DNA from: CAVSRC01 sp963830205
GTDB lineage: Bacteria > Pseudomonadota > Alphaproteobacteria > Rhizobiales > Kaistiaceae
Direction of reading: 5' to 3'
Assembly (NCBI GenBank): GCA_963830205.1
Contig: CAWHLP010000009.1
Location: forward strand, 32,194-96,193
DNA: 64,000 bases
Of the stretch, positions 36,835 through 45,467 are shown piece by piece. The notes below the pieces were generated by a model. That model was not told the DNA's origin and did no database searches. It saw only the letters and a list, made by a program, of their open reading frames with translations. Position numbers and translations under genes: made by a program. Position 1 is the stretch's first letter. Every line of letters begins with the position of its first letter.

Positions 36835-39800
36835 ATGACCGTCGCGATTACCGTCACTAATACCAATGATCATGGCGACGGCTCGCTGCGCCAGGCGATC
36901 CTCGACGCCACTGCCGGCGAGACCATCGAGTTCGACCCGTCCCTCAAGGGCAAGACCATCACGCTCACATCGGGCCAGCTCATGCTGTACCAGGACGTCA
37001 CGATCATTGGTGACGTCGACAACGACGGCAAGGCGGACATCACCATCTCCGGCGATGCCAATCACAGCGGCACGGCCAATTCCGGCGACAGCCGCATCTT
37101 TCTCATCAACTACGCTGGTACCGATGTCGAACTCGACAGCCTGACGCTGACCGGAGGATACAGCTACGTCGGTGGCGCAATCGCCGCGTACAACGGCACG
37201 AGCCTCACACTCATCAACAGCACCATCTCCGGGAACACCGCGTCCGCAGGCGCCGGCGGCATTTTCATGCTGCCCAACACCGTGCTCACCGTCGAGAACT
37301 CGACCATCTCGGGCAATGCCGCGCCCATCGGCGGCGGCCTCGTCATCGAAGGAACGGCCACTCTCACCAACGTCACCATGACCGGGAATACCGCCACCGG
37401 TCACGATGGTGGGGCCATCGAAACGACCCAAGCGACGGTGACCATCCTCGACAGCACGATCGTGGGCAACACCGCTCACCAGTATGGCGGGGGCATCAAC
37501 CTCGCCGTGGCCTCGTCCCTGACCATCTCCAATTCGGTGGTTGCGAACAACACGGCCAGCACCGGTCCCGACATCGGCGACACAACCGGCAACAACACGA
37601 TCGTCGCCGGATACGACTTCTTTGGCACCGACGTCTCAGGGATTGCCGGCTTCACCAGCAACGGCAGCAACTTCCTCAACGCCGGCGACCCCAGGCTGGG
37701 GCCGCTCGGTGACCATGGCGGCCCGGTCAAGACCATGGTGCCTCTCGCCAACAGTCCGCTGGTCGACGCGGGATTGGCCGGGCTGTTGCCCACCGATGCG
37801 CTGGATATCGATCACGACGGGAACTACGACGAAAGACTGCCGCTCGACGCCAACGGCAAACCCCGCGTCCAGGGCGCGCTCGATATCGGCGCCGTGGAGG
37901 TCGGCGGCCCGGTGGTGACCACCAATAGCGACACCGGTGTGGACAAGGTGATTGGCACTTCTTTCGCCGCCGATGTCGCCGACGGCAGCGGCCTCAGCCT
38001 GCGCGAGGCGCTCGCATGGGCCGCGCAGGGCGACACCATCACCTTCGCTTCGTCGCTCAAGGGCCAGACCATCAGGCTGATCGGCGGCCAACTGAATTTG
38101 ACCCGCGACGTCACCATCGATGGCGACGTCAACGGCGACCACAAGGCCGACATCACCATCTCCGGCGATGCCAACAACAGCGGCACTGCCAACGCCGGCG
38201 ACAGCCGCATCTTCAACGTCGGCAACGACCTCGACGTCGGGCTCGCCAGCCTGACGCTGACCAACGGCTATACCACCGGCAGCGGCGGCGCGATGTATGT
38301 CGGGGCTGGGACGACGCTGCTCCTCGCCGACAGCACCATCACACGGAGCGTCGCCGGCCTTGGGGGCGCAATCGCTACCAAAGGCGACCTGTTCATCGGC
38401 AATTCGACGATCGCGAACAATTCGGCAGGCAGTGGCGGCGGCATCGACATCACGGCCACGGGTACTGCCACCATCGTTAACGCCACCATCACTGGGAACA
38501 CTGCCACATACTTTGGCGGCGGCATCGAGACCAACACCAGCATTCTCTACATCCACAGCAGCACGATCGTCGGCAATCACTCTGGCGGCTACAGCGGCGG
38601 CATCGATCTCTTCCATGGCTCGTTGTCGAACATCTTCAATACGGTCGTCGCCGGCAATACGGCGGCGTCGGGGCCCCCCGACGTCGGCGATTCAGGCGGC
38701 GGCTACAATGCGCTGCTAGTCGCGGCCAGTTTCTTCGGCACTGACGTTTCCGGGTTGCCCCACTTCACGGACAACGGCGGCAACATCAACAACGGCGGCA
38801 ATCCACTGCTCGGTCCGTTGGGCGACCATGGCGGCAGCGTCAAGACTATGGACATCCTCAACGGCAGCCCGCTGATCGACGGCGGCGATGCGAGCTGGCT
38901 GCCCGTCGACCTGCTCGACGTCGATCACGACGGCAACACGGCGGAGAGGCTACCCGTCGACGCCAACGGCAATCCGCGCACCCAGGGCGTCCTCGACATC
39001 GGCGCCACCCAGTTCGTCGCCGAGCCGCAGTTCTTCATCAGCGGCGACTTCAACGGCGACGGCATCGACGACATAGCCTGGCGCAATCGTTCGAGCGGAT
39101 ACGTGTCCGCCTGGCTGATGGACAAGAACGCCCACCGCCACGCCGTCCATCCGAGCAACGCCACCAGCGACTGGGAGGCGCTCAGCCCCGGCGACTACAA
39201 CGGCGACGGCATCGACGACATCGCCTGGCGCAATACGTCGAGCGGCTATGTGTCGGTGTGGCTGATGGACAAGAACGGCAATCGGCACGCCGTCCATTCC
39301 GGCGACGCCAGCAGCGCCTGGCAGGCGCTCGCCCCCGGCGACTTCAACGGCGACGGGATTACCGACATCGCTTGGCGCAACAGTTCGACCGGCTATGTGT
39401 CCGTCTGGCTGATGGACAGCAACGGCCACCGGCACGTTGTCCATTCCGGCGACGCCACCAGCGCCTGGCAGGCGCTCGCCCCCGGCGACTACAACGGCGA
39501 CGGCATTACCGACATCGCCTGGCGCAACACGTCGACCGGCTACGTGTCTGTCTGGCTGATGGACAGCAACGGCCACCGGCACGTCGTCCATCCCAGCGAC
39601 GCCACCAGAGGCTGGGAGGCGCTTGCCCCCGGCGACTATAACGGCGACGGCATTACCGACATCGCCTGGCGCAACACCGCGACCGGCTATGTGTCTCTCT
39701 GGCTGATGGACAAGAACGGCCACCGGCACGCCGTCCATTCCGGCGACGCCGGCGGCGGCTGGCAGGCGCTCGGCTCCGGCGACTACAATGGCGACGGCAT

Positions 39801-40068
39801 CGACGACATGGCCTGGCGCAACACCGCGACCGGCTACGTGTCGGTGTGGCTGATGGACAAGAACGGCAAGCGGCACTTCGTCCACTCCGGCGATGCCACC
39901 GCCGACTGGCAGGCGCTCTCGCCCGGCGACTACAACGGCGACGGGATTACCGACATCGCCTGGCGCAACACGTCGACCGGCTATGTGTCGGTGTGGCAGA
40001 TGGACAAGAACGCCCATCGCCACGTCGTCCATCCCAGCGATGCCACCAACATCTGGCAGGCCGTCTGA
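36835..40068 (+). CDS. beta-helix (choice-of-anchor Q type) and FG-GAP repeat protein, copy B
   Basis: A 1077-residue paralogue of the 32,821-36,144 product. The start ATG at 36835 follows an AGGAGGGGG ribosome-binding site and gives MTVAITVTNTNDHGDGSLRQ, aligning with copy A; an upstream in-frame extension has no homology. It contains the same two beta-helix modules (second module marked by LSLREALAWAAQGDTITFAS) and seven 49-residue repeats at the C-terminus. No signal peptide is visible. The N-terminal modules differ clearly from copy A, whereas the last 258 bases differ at only about seven positions. Confidence 0.85.
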   Translation: MTVAITVTNTNDHGDGSLRQAILDATAGETIEFDPSLKGKTITLTSGQLMLYQDVTIIGDVDNDGKADITISGDANHSGTANSGDSRIFLINYAGTDVELDSLTLTGGYSYVGGAIAAYNGTSLTLINSTISGNTASAGAGGIFMLPNTVLTVENSTISGNAAPIGGGLVIEGTATLTNVTMTGNTATGHDGGAIETTQATVTILDSTIVGNTAHQYGGGINLAVASSLTISNSVVANNTASTGPDIGDTTGNNTIVAGYDFFGTDVSGIAGFTSNGSNFLNAGDPRLGPLGDHGGPVKTMVPLANSPLVDAGLAGLLPTDALDIDHDGNYDERLPLDANGKPRVQGALDIGAVEVGGPVVTTNSDTGVDKVIGTSFAADVADGSGLSLREALAWAAQGDTITFASSLKGQTIRLIGGQLNLTRDVTIDGDVNGDHKADITISGDANNSGTANAGDSRIFNVGNDLDVGLASLTLTNGYTTGSGGAMYVGAGTTLLLADSTITRSVAGLGGAIATKGDLFIGNSTIANNSAGSGGGIDITATGTATIVNATITGNTATYFGGGIETNTSILYIHSSTIVGNHSGGYSGGIDLFHGSLSNIFNTVVAGNTAASGPPDVGDSGGGYNALLVAASFFGTDVSGLPHFTDNGGNINNGGNPLLGPLGDHGGSVKTMDILNGSPLIDGGDASWLPVDLLDVDHDGNTAERLPVDANGNPRTQGVLDIGATQFVAEPQFFISGDFNGDGIDDIAWRNRSSGYVSAWLMDKNAHRHAVHPSNATSDWEALSPGDYNGDGIDDIAWRNTSSGYVSVWLMDKNGNRHAVHSGDASSAWQALAPGDFNGDGITDIAWRNSSTGYVSVWLMDSNGHRHVVHSGDATSAWQALAPGDYNGDGITDIAWRNTSTGYVSVWLMDSNGHRHVVHPSDATRGWEALAPGDYNGDGITDIAWRNTATGYVSLWLMDKNGHRHAVHSGDAGGGWQALGSGDYNGDGIDDMAWRNTATGYVSVWLMDKNGKRHFVHSGDATADWQALSPGDYNGDGITDIAWRNTSTGYVSVWQMDKNAHRHVVHPSDATNIWQAV
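39031..40065 (+). repeat. seven tandem 147-base coding repeats (copy B)
   Basis: Same organisation and same 1035-base length as the repeats at 35107-36141. The last units are nearly identical between the two genes, including FVHSGDATADWQALSPGDYN. Confidence 0.88.
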
Positions 40069-40384
40069 GGCGGGGAGCTCTCCGCGGGGGTGGCCCTCCT
40101 CCTGGCTGCAAATGCCCGACTTCCAGCAGCGCCGCGCCCGAAAAGGCGCGGCGTCAATACCAGTCGTGGTCGTTTCAGCGTTTTCGGCAGTGCATTGGCC
40201 GCAGTGCAGCCTTTCCCCGGCTACCTCTTATTTAAACTATCTCAGAAATAGTCCGCGGCAATCATACGTTGCTTGCAGTCGGCTGTGATCGCAAGGCTCT
40301 TCGGGCCGCGGGCAAAGCGCCGCATCGCCGATCAAGTGAACGGCAGCTTGGTTGCAAAGAAGGGCGCTCAATCGTTTCTCAACG
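40069..40384. other. 316-base intergenic region
   Basis: No gene is supported. Apart from the hairpin at 40131-40152, there is an AT-rich stretch around 40220-40270 containing TTATTTAAACTATCTCAG. Since genes converge here it probably separates two transcription units. Confidence 0.4.
40131..40152. terminator. GC-rich hairpin between convergent genes
   Basis: GCCGCGCC and GGCGCGGC form a perfect 8-bp stem with a 6-base loop, 63 bases after the copy B stop. No strong T-run follows on either strand. It probably serves as a weak terminator between copy B and the convergent glycosyltransferase gene. Confidence 0.45.
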
Positions 40385-41173
40385 TCAGAGCAAAGGTCGT
40401 TCCACAAACGCTGCCGCCAACCGCGACCGGTTGTGTGCCAAGTCGTCCGCCGATACCTGCCCGGCGATTCCGGCCAGATACTGCGACCAGCGTTCCGTCA
40501 GGTCGGCCGCAACGAGGTCGCGGCCCATTGTCAGGTCGGTGCTGAATTCCCTCCATCGCTGAATATTGTGCGCTTGTTCGGCCTCGCTGGCCTCGCCCCC
40601 GTAGCCGCTTATGTGCTGCGTACCGGTGTCCCACCGGTAGATATACGAGGTGCGACCGCCAAGATCGGTCGTGGCAAGCAGCCCCGCCTCCTCGATCTGC
40701 ATCATGACGGGATGATCGGTGTATAGCGGATGGGTATCGATCGGAGCGTGCCGCACATATTCGGCCCGGAGAAGCCACGAGGGTTCGAGGCGATTGGCGA
40801 TGCGGCTGAAGGTTGTATTTCGCTCTGAAAACCACGCGGTCGCCGGCTTCCAGGCCATCTTGGTACCGATGTTCTCGAGGCAATCCTCCAGGTGCCAGGG
40901 CAGACACAGATCGTCGTCATCCCACCAATGAATGAAATCGGCGCTCGGATCGGCCAACTCAACCATCCTCTGCTTGATGTATCGCAGGGGTTGGGGACCA
41001 CACTGCTCGTTCACCACCCGGACGCGCGGATGTGTGAAGTTCAGCTCCTGGGGGTGCTGGTTGTAGATCAGCAGCGTCGCGTTCGACAGCGCCGACTGCG
41101 CCAGAAAGCAGGCCAACGCTTCGCTCGCCAGGCCGTGACGGCCGTAGGTCCCCATCAGGCAGTCTATCCGCAT
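40385..41173 (-). CDS. GT2-like glycosyltransferase
   Basis: A 262-residue protein that opens MRIDCLMGTYGRHGLASEAL, the first strand of a GT-A nucleotide-sugar-binding fold. An acidic DDDD motif at residues 85-88 (IHWWDDDDLCLPWH) is the probable metal/UDP-sugar binding DxD site. It has no membrane helices. It is the third minus-strand gene in the Thr-rich protein cluster, 58 bases after the kinase-glycosyltransferase fusion, and probably adds sugar to a product of that cluster. The donor and acceptor are unknown. Confidence 0.75.
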   Translation of the reverse strand: MRIDCLMGTYGRHGLASEALACFLAQSALSNATLLIYNQHPQELNFTHPRVRVVNEQCGPQPLRYIKQRMVELADPSADFIHWWDDDDLCLPWHLEDCLENIGTKMAWKPATAWFSERNTTFSRIANRLEPSWLLRAEYVRHAPIDTHPLYTDHPVMMQIEEAGLLATTDLGGRTSYIYRWDTGTQHISGYGGEASEAEQAHNIQRWREFSTDLTMGRDLVAADLTERWSQYLAGIAGQVSADDLAHNRSRLAAAFVERPLL

Positions 41174-41231
41174 AAGTCTCGCCCCCGATGCGACCGCACT
41201 TCTGCGGGCTCACTCGTCCGCCAGCGTGCTG

Positions 41232-43085
41232 TCATTTCGATCCCGCGGGCGTGACGGATTGCACGACGGGATCGTTCTCGACGGCCGCGACAATGCGCTT
41301 CCCAACCTCCTCCCCGAGGTGCTCCTTGAAGTGTTCTCCGATCGGGGCGGTGTCCCATCCGATCTCACGGAACCCGATGAAGTAATTGCGAATACGGTCC
41401 TCCCAAACGTTGCGGTAGGGGATGCCCATCGGCCGATTGAAGCGGTGAACCCACCTGAGAAAGGGGGCGCACAGCACGCGTCCGCCGCGCAGCCGGAACT
41501 TCTCGTGGATGTACCCTTCCTCGCCGCCGAAGCCGTGAAAGAGCGGGTTGAAGCCCGGCCAGGCGGCGCGCCGGCAGGCAAACAGACCCAGGCCCTGCAT
41601 GGGAATTTCAAACGGAGGCGTCTCGGCGTCCGCTGCCGCCTCGTCGACCTCCCATCGTCCGTACATTCCGGATCTCCAGCCTGGGGAGAAATGGCTCGAG
41701 AATGTCTTGAGGCCGTCATAGAGGAGCGGTCCCTGGATCAGGTCTTTGGACTGCGGGTTCCCGGCGAAGTAGGCCATCAGGCGCGCGATGGCGCCCGGCG
41801 CAATCAGCACATGGCAGTCAATGCAAAGGACAAATTCGCCGCTCGCCTCGGTAAAGACGAAGTCGCGGACCGCGGTGCCTTTCACCTCGGTATTCGGAAT
41901 ATATCGCAGGTTCGGAATCCAGTACTCAAGCGCATACAGCGCCTCGCCGCACGGGCCATCCGGATTGTTGTCCACGACGACGAACTCAACGTCCTCAAGG
42001 ACCTCGGGATGATACATGCGGATGGCCTGGATGGTGAAATAGACGCCATCGTAGTCATCGTAGGTCGCCATCCCGATGGTCAGTCTCGGCGCAACGTCCG
42101 GCTTGGGTCGGAGCGGCGGGCGGGCTTTGGGAATCGCGGCCGGCACCGCCGTTGTGCTCTGCGTCTGGCTCGCTTGCGCTTGCGCCGCCGCGGTGTCGGT
42201 GGCCGCCGCGAAGGCAGCGAACAGGTCGCGCGTCGCGCCCGCATCGAAATTCTGCGCAACGGCCAGCCTGACCAGTCTGTCGAGAATGCCCTCGAACTGA
42301 TCGAACCCGCCGTGCGTGACTTCGATGGCGGGAACGCTGCCGGCCAGGCCCTTGAGGAGGTCCAGCCCGTGGTCGGCCATGTTGCGCGCGTTGAGGTTGC
42401 ACTCCATGAGGCGCATCAGGGTCCGGGCCGCCGTCAGCGGTTCGATGCGGAGCTGGGCCGCCTCGACGAAGCGCGGAAAAACGATGAGACCCGCCTGCTG
42501 CGATTGCGATCTGGCGTCCGGAATGGTGATCGCCATGCCGGCTCCTGTGGCCACGGCCGTCGCGTGGATGCTGTCCGCAAGCAGACTGACGAGCCTGTCC
42601 TGCTGCGACTTGGTCAGCAGTGGCCGCGGAAAGGTGACCGTGTTGCGGCCCCCGGTCGCAATGACAATCTCGTCGGAAAGGAAGGAGAAACCGCGCGCGG
42701 CGAACCAGCCCGCCATCGTCGTCTTCCCCGCACCCGTGGGGCCAGCGATCAGGATGGCGCGATTGTCCCAGGCGACCGCGGCGGCGTGGAGCGCGACGGC
42801 ATCGTCGACGTCGGTGATGAGGCTGCGCACGACCTGGTCGAGCGCCACATCGAGCGCCAGTTCGGCGCTCGCCCCCCGCACAACCGGTCGACGATCGACC
42901 TGAACGGAGTAGAGCCCCTCGCCATCGTCGCCGATGACGATGAAATGCGATGGCGGCTTCGACGACTCGACGGGACCGTAGATCAGGTCGACACGGGCCT
43001 TCAGGTCATCCGGAAACGTCAGCGCAGACGTGACGTTTCGCAGATCGATCAGGCGCGTGTGCAATTGGCCCTGCGAACCGATCAA
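41232..43085 (-). CDS. HprK-related kinase fused to GT2 glycosyltransferase
   Basis: A 617-residue two-domain protein. Residues about 1-290 are an HPr-kinase-like domain: LHAAAVAWDNRAILIAGPTG with Walker A GPTGAGKTT at 115-123, and FLSDE at 135-139, the pattern of HprK-related kinase A. After an Ala/Gln/Pro linker (about 292-333), residues 334-600 form a GT-A glycosyltransferase domain (LTIGMATYDDYDG, FVVVDNNPDGPCG, LCIDCHVLIAPG). The start is TTG at 43085, three bases after the stop of the Thr-rich gene, so the two are cotranscribed. The two activities in one chain suggest sequential phosphorylation and glycosylation of one target, which is inference. Confidence 0.8.
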   Translation of the reverse strand: MIGSQGQLHTRLIDLRNVTSALTFPDDLKARVDLIYGPVESSKPPSHFIVIGDDGEGLYSVQVDRRPVVRGASAELALDVALDQVVRSLITDVDDAVALHAAAVAWDNRAILIAGPTGAGKTTMAGWFAARGFSFLSDEIVIATGGRNTVTFPRPLLTKSQQDRLVSLLADSIHATAVATGAGMAITIPDARSQSQQAGLIVFPRFVEAAQLRIEPLTAARTLMRLMECNLNARNMADHGLDLLKGLAGSVPAIEVTHGGFDQFEGILDRLVRLAVAQNFDAGATRDLFAAFAAATDTAAAQAQASQTQSTTAVPAAIPKARPPLRPKPDVAPRLTIGMATYDDYDGVYFTIQAIRMYHPEVLEDVEFVVVDNNPDGPCGEALYALEYWIPNLRYIPNTEVKGTAVRDFVFTEASGEFVLCIDCHVLIAPGAIARLMAYFAGNPQSKDLIQGPLLYDGLKTFSSHFSPGWRSGMYGRWEVDEAAADAETPPFEIPMQGLGLFACRRAAWPGFNPLFHGFGGEEGYIHEKFRLRGGRVLCAPFLRWVHRFNRPMGIPYRNVWEDRIRNYFIGFREIGWDTAPIGEHFKEHLGEEVGKRIVAAVENDPVVQSVTPAGSK

Positions 43086-43088
43086 GGA

Positions 43089-43475
43089 TCAGGTGTTGGT
43101 GGTGGTGGTGGTAGTCGTGGCCGTTGTCACAGTTGTCGAGACCGTGGTCGTGGCGGTTGTGGTCGGCGTCGTCGTGACCGTGGTCGTGGCGGTTGTGGTC
43201 GGCGTCGTGGTGGCGGTGGTCGTGGCGGTGGTCGTGGCGGTTGTGGTCGGCGTCGTGGTAGCGGTCGTGGTCGCAGTTGAAGTCGTGGCGGTTGTGGTCG
43301 CCGTCGTAGTTGTGCCCGTCGTCGTGCCGGTTGTTGTGGTCGTGTCGAGCGGTGACGCTGCGGCATGCGCGGGGACGACGACCCACTCGACAACGGGCTT
43401 TTTCCACGCTGCCGGCAGCAGTGCGGCCGATACCGAACCCGCCAGTACAACCAACAATGCTCGACGAGTGGACAT
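43089..43475 (-). CDS. Thr-rich exported protein, probable substrate of the adjacent modification genes
   Basis: A 128-residue protein. The start MSTRR at 43475 is preceded by GGGAG; a TTG start at 43487 is possible. The N-terminus has an Arg pair, a hydrophobic segment (ALLVVLAGSVSAALLPAAW) and then WKKPVVEWVVVPAHAAASPL. The KPVV...LPAHA-like phrase is, as I recall, shared by small exported proteins encoded with HprK- and PqqD-type genes. The remainder, residues 45-128, is 63 Thr of 84, largely TTTA and TTTP units, a mucin-like tail suited to O-glycosylation. No homology beyond that is recognised. Confidence 0.7.
   Translation of the reverse strand: MSTRRALLVVLAGSVSAALLPAAWKKPVVEWVVVPAHAAASPLDTTTTTGTTTGTTTTATTTATTSTATTTATTTPTTTATTTATTTATTTPTTTATTTVTTTPTTTATTTVSTTVTTATTTTTTTNT
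43092..43343 (-). repeat. Thr-codon microsatellite (12-base units)
   Basis: The DNA for the Thr-rich tail consists of imperfect 12-base repeats encoding TTTA/TTTP. Codon choice varies, but stretches are regular enough for slipped-strand length change. Assembly from short reads could also collapse it. Confidence 0.65.
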
Positions 43476-43615
43476 GGAATCTCCCAATCCAAGGTGGTCC
43501 CGATGCGCCTAGACTGCGCCACGTCTGTCAGCGACGCAAGCCTCCGGCGCAGCATGTTTGTTGACGGTTTTGGCCAGGAATGGAAAGACATTGGGCCCGG
43601 TTCGGTTCGCCTGCG

Positions 43616-44815
43616 ATGACGTCGTCCGACCAGACCTTTGATCTCTTCGGTTCCCTGCTCGGCGAGCTTGGAAGCGGTGCTGCGTTGCCGGCAAGCAGCA
43701 ACGACCCGTTCCGAGACCAAATGCGCATCGCCGATCTGATGTGGGAACATGTTCCGGACCAGGCTCACTATCACGGCGTCGCCCGACTGGTCATGCCGGC
43801 CATTGTGCGGCTCGCCGCCGCAACGCAGTCGCCGCGCGCGGCCACCGCACGGCGCAGGCTCACGGCAATTGTTCATCGGCAGAATGCGGCGGTCGACGCG
43901 CGCGAGGAGGCGGTCAGCATCCTGTTGACCGCCATGAAGTCGGCTGGAATACGATTGGTTCTTCTGAAGGGTGCCGCACTCGCCCACCTCATATACAAGG
44001 CACCCGAGGATCGCCCCTCGCTCGACATCGACGTGCTGGTCGACCGCGAAAACATCGTAGCGGCCGCAAGGGTCGCGGAGTCTATCGGCTACGTGTTCGC
44101 GGATGGGTACGCGTCGGCGTTCACCCCGACCAAGCACCATCTTCCCGAGGCAGCCATATGGACACAGGGCTTCCGCATTGCGCTGGAAATCCACGTCGAT
44201 GCGATGTCTCCCACCCGGCGAGAGCACCTTACGCTCGAGGACCTGAGCGGCCCGCTGCAGGAGGTTGCCCGGACTGGTGGACCATCGGGTCTGGCGCTTG
44301 GACACTTCGACATGCTGCGCCACCTCGCCCACCACACATTCGAGCCGAGCCAGAGGGTACGACTGGTCCACCTCTTTGACCTGTGGCGCTATGGTATGCT
44401 CCATCTGGACTCGGTCGGTTTGGGTGTCCCCCCTCGCCAGCTTCGGCACATTCGCGTGGCGCACGACCTCGTCGGACTGGTGTTCAAGGGACCTCAGCCG
44501 TCCCCGCAATATCCAATTCCAGCCGGCGTCGGGGAGGGCTTGCTTCCGTTTACGAGCATCGGCCGCGATGCAGACGGTTTGTGGGTGCGCGCCAGGTTGC
44601 TGTTCGCGCCGTCCGAGTGGTGGCTCAGAGGCTTCTACGGCATCCCCCCGGGGCGCTCTCTCGCTGGCGCAACCCTCGTCCGCCACCCCTTGAACATTGT
44701 AGGCTGGGTTATCTCCCGGTACGTCGCAAGGATCAGGCGCATGTTCCGGCGGAACCGGGAGAACGTCACCCGACTCCGCGTAAGCAAAGGAAAGACCATG
44801 AAGGTGAGGCTATGA
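43616..44815 (+). CDS. nucleotidyltransferase-family protein (PF14907-like)
   Basis: A 399-residue protein of the uncharacterised nucleotidyltransferase family found in lasso-peptide and HPr-rel-A clusters. The catalytic region reads LVLLKGAALAHLIY followed by SLDIDVLVDRE, with Asp137 and Asp139 as the likely metal-binding pair. A helical region with LRHLAHHTFEPSQRVRLVHLFDL follows. The start at 43616 (MTSSDQTFDLF) fits the family better than the earlier ATG at 43580. The gene is divergent from the Thr-rich protein and its stop overlaps the PqqD-like start (ATGA). Confidence 0.75.
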   Translation: MTSSDQTFDLFGSLLGELGSGAALPASSNDPFRDQMRIADLMWEHVPDQAHYHGVARLVMPAIVRLAAATQSPRAATARRRLTAIVHRQNAAVDAREEAVSILLTAMKSAGIRLVLLKGAALAHLIYKAPEDRPSLDIDVLVDRENIVAAARVAESIGYVFADGYASAFTPTKHHLPEAAIWTQGFRIALEIHVDAMSPTRREHLTLEDLSGPLQEVARTGGPSGLALGHFDMLRHLAHHTFEPSQRVRLVHLFDLWRYGMLHLDSVGLGVPPRQLRHIRVAHDLVGLVFKGPQPSPQYPIPAGVGEGLLPFTSIGRDADGLWVRARLLFAPSEWWLRGFYGIPPGRSLAGATLVRHPLNIVGWVISRYVARIRRMFRRNRENVTRLRVSKGKTMKVRL

Positions 44816-45120
44816 TGGATGAGGCCCGTTTGTTGGATATCCCTCAGCGGGTCGCCGGCGTGCGCGAGGATCAGGTGGAGGGCGAGTTGCTCGTTTACCT
44901 GCCCGAAGCCACCCGCGCGGTCTTTCTCAACGGTCCCGCCGCAACAATCTGGGGTCTCTGCGACGGATCGCGCACGCTCGCATCGATGGTCGAACTCCTG
45001 GCGGAGTCCTACCCCGAAGCTGCCGACAATCTGGGTGCGGACGTGGTCGAGACAATCGATCAGCTTCGCGCCGCCGGCATCATCACGCCAAAGTCAGATC
45101 ATCTGCCGATCGGCGCCTAG
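44812..45120 (+). CDS. PqqD-like peptide chaperone (RRE-type)
   Basis: A 102-residue protein with the PqqD fold pattern: DEARLLDIPQRVAGVREDQV, then ATRAVFLNGPAATIWGLCDG and a helical end LGADVVETIDQLRAAGII. PqqD-type domains bind leader peptides and present them to modifying enzymes. An ATG three bases later (44815) is equally possible. Its last codon and stop lie in a MITE-like inverted repeat: the TAG is part of the element's TA-flanked end. The original C-terminus may have been altered. Confidence 0.85.
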   Translation: MMDEARLLDIPQRVAGVREDQVEGELLVYLPEATRAVFLNGPAATIWGLCDGSRTLASMVELLAESYPEAADNLGADVVETIDQLRAAGIITPKSDHLPIGA

Positions 45121-45391
45121 AGCGCTTCTTGGTCAGATAGAAGCAGTTCCGTTTCTCGACCGGCGAAGCGATCCGGCGTCGAGATCGGCGAAGGGCGATG
45201 CCGGGCATCGGTCGAGCCGGGATCGGCGTCGGGCGCCCGCCGGTCGGAAACCCGAAGGGACGGGTGCTTTTGCGCCATTATCGGCGCCGTCGGTCTCGGT
45301 CGTACCCCGGGTACGTCCGTCGCCCGCCGGCTTGATCCTGTCGCAAAATCGCTCCGTCGGAACCATTCTATCTGACCAAGAAACGCTCTAG
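45117..45391. mobile_element. MITE-like element with about 34-base terminal inverted repeats
   Basis: The left end CTAGAGCGCTTCTTGGTCAG... (45117-45151) is the reverse complement, with one mismatch over 27 bases, of the right end (45358-45391). Both ends sit at a TA dinucleotide (45118 and 45389), as expected for IS630/Tc1-type TA target duplication. About 205 bases of internal sequence carry no ORF. It is therefore a non-autonomous MITE-type element. Confidence 0.75.
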
Positions 45392-45467
45392 ATATCGACC
45401 TGATAAACCGCAAGCCGACAATGAGGCGGGCAACCGTGTGCGCCGCCAGCCGATGCTGCCCGCCACG

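Noticed and set aside
43089..43343. CRISPR-like or satellite array
   Set aside because: The repeats are in-frame Thr codons of a translated gene with no spacers.
43616..45120. Lasso-peptide cluster
   Set aside because: Nucleotidyltransferase and PqqD-like genes occur in such clusters, but the cyclase and leader peptidase are missing and the candidate substrate is not a short precursor.
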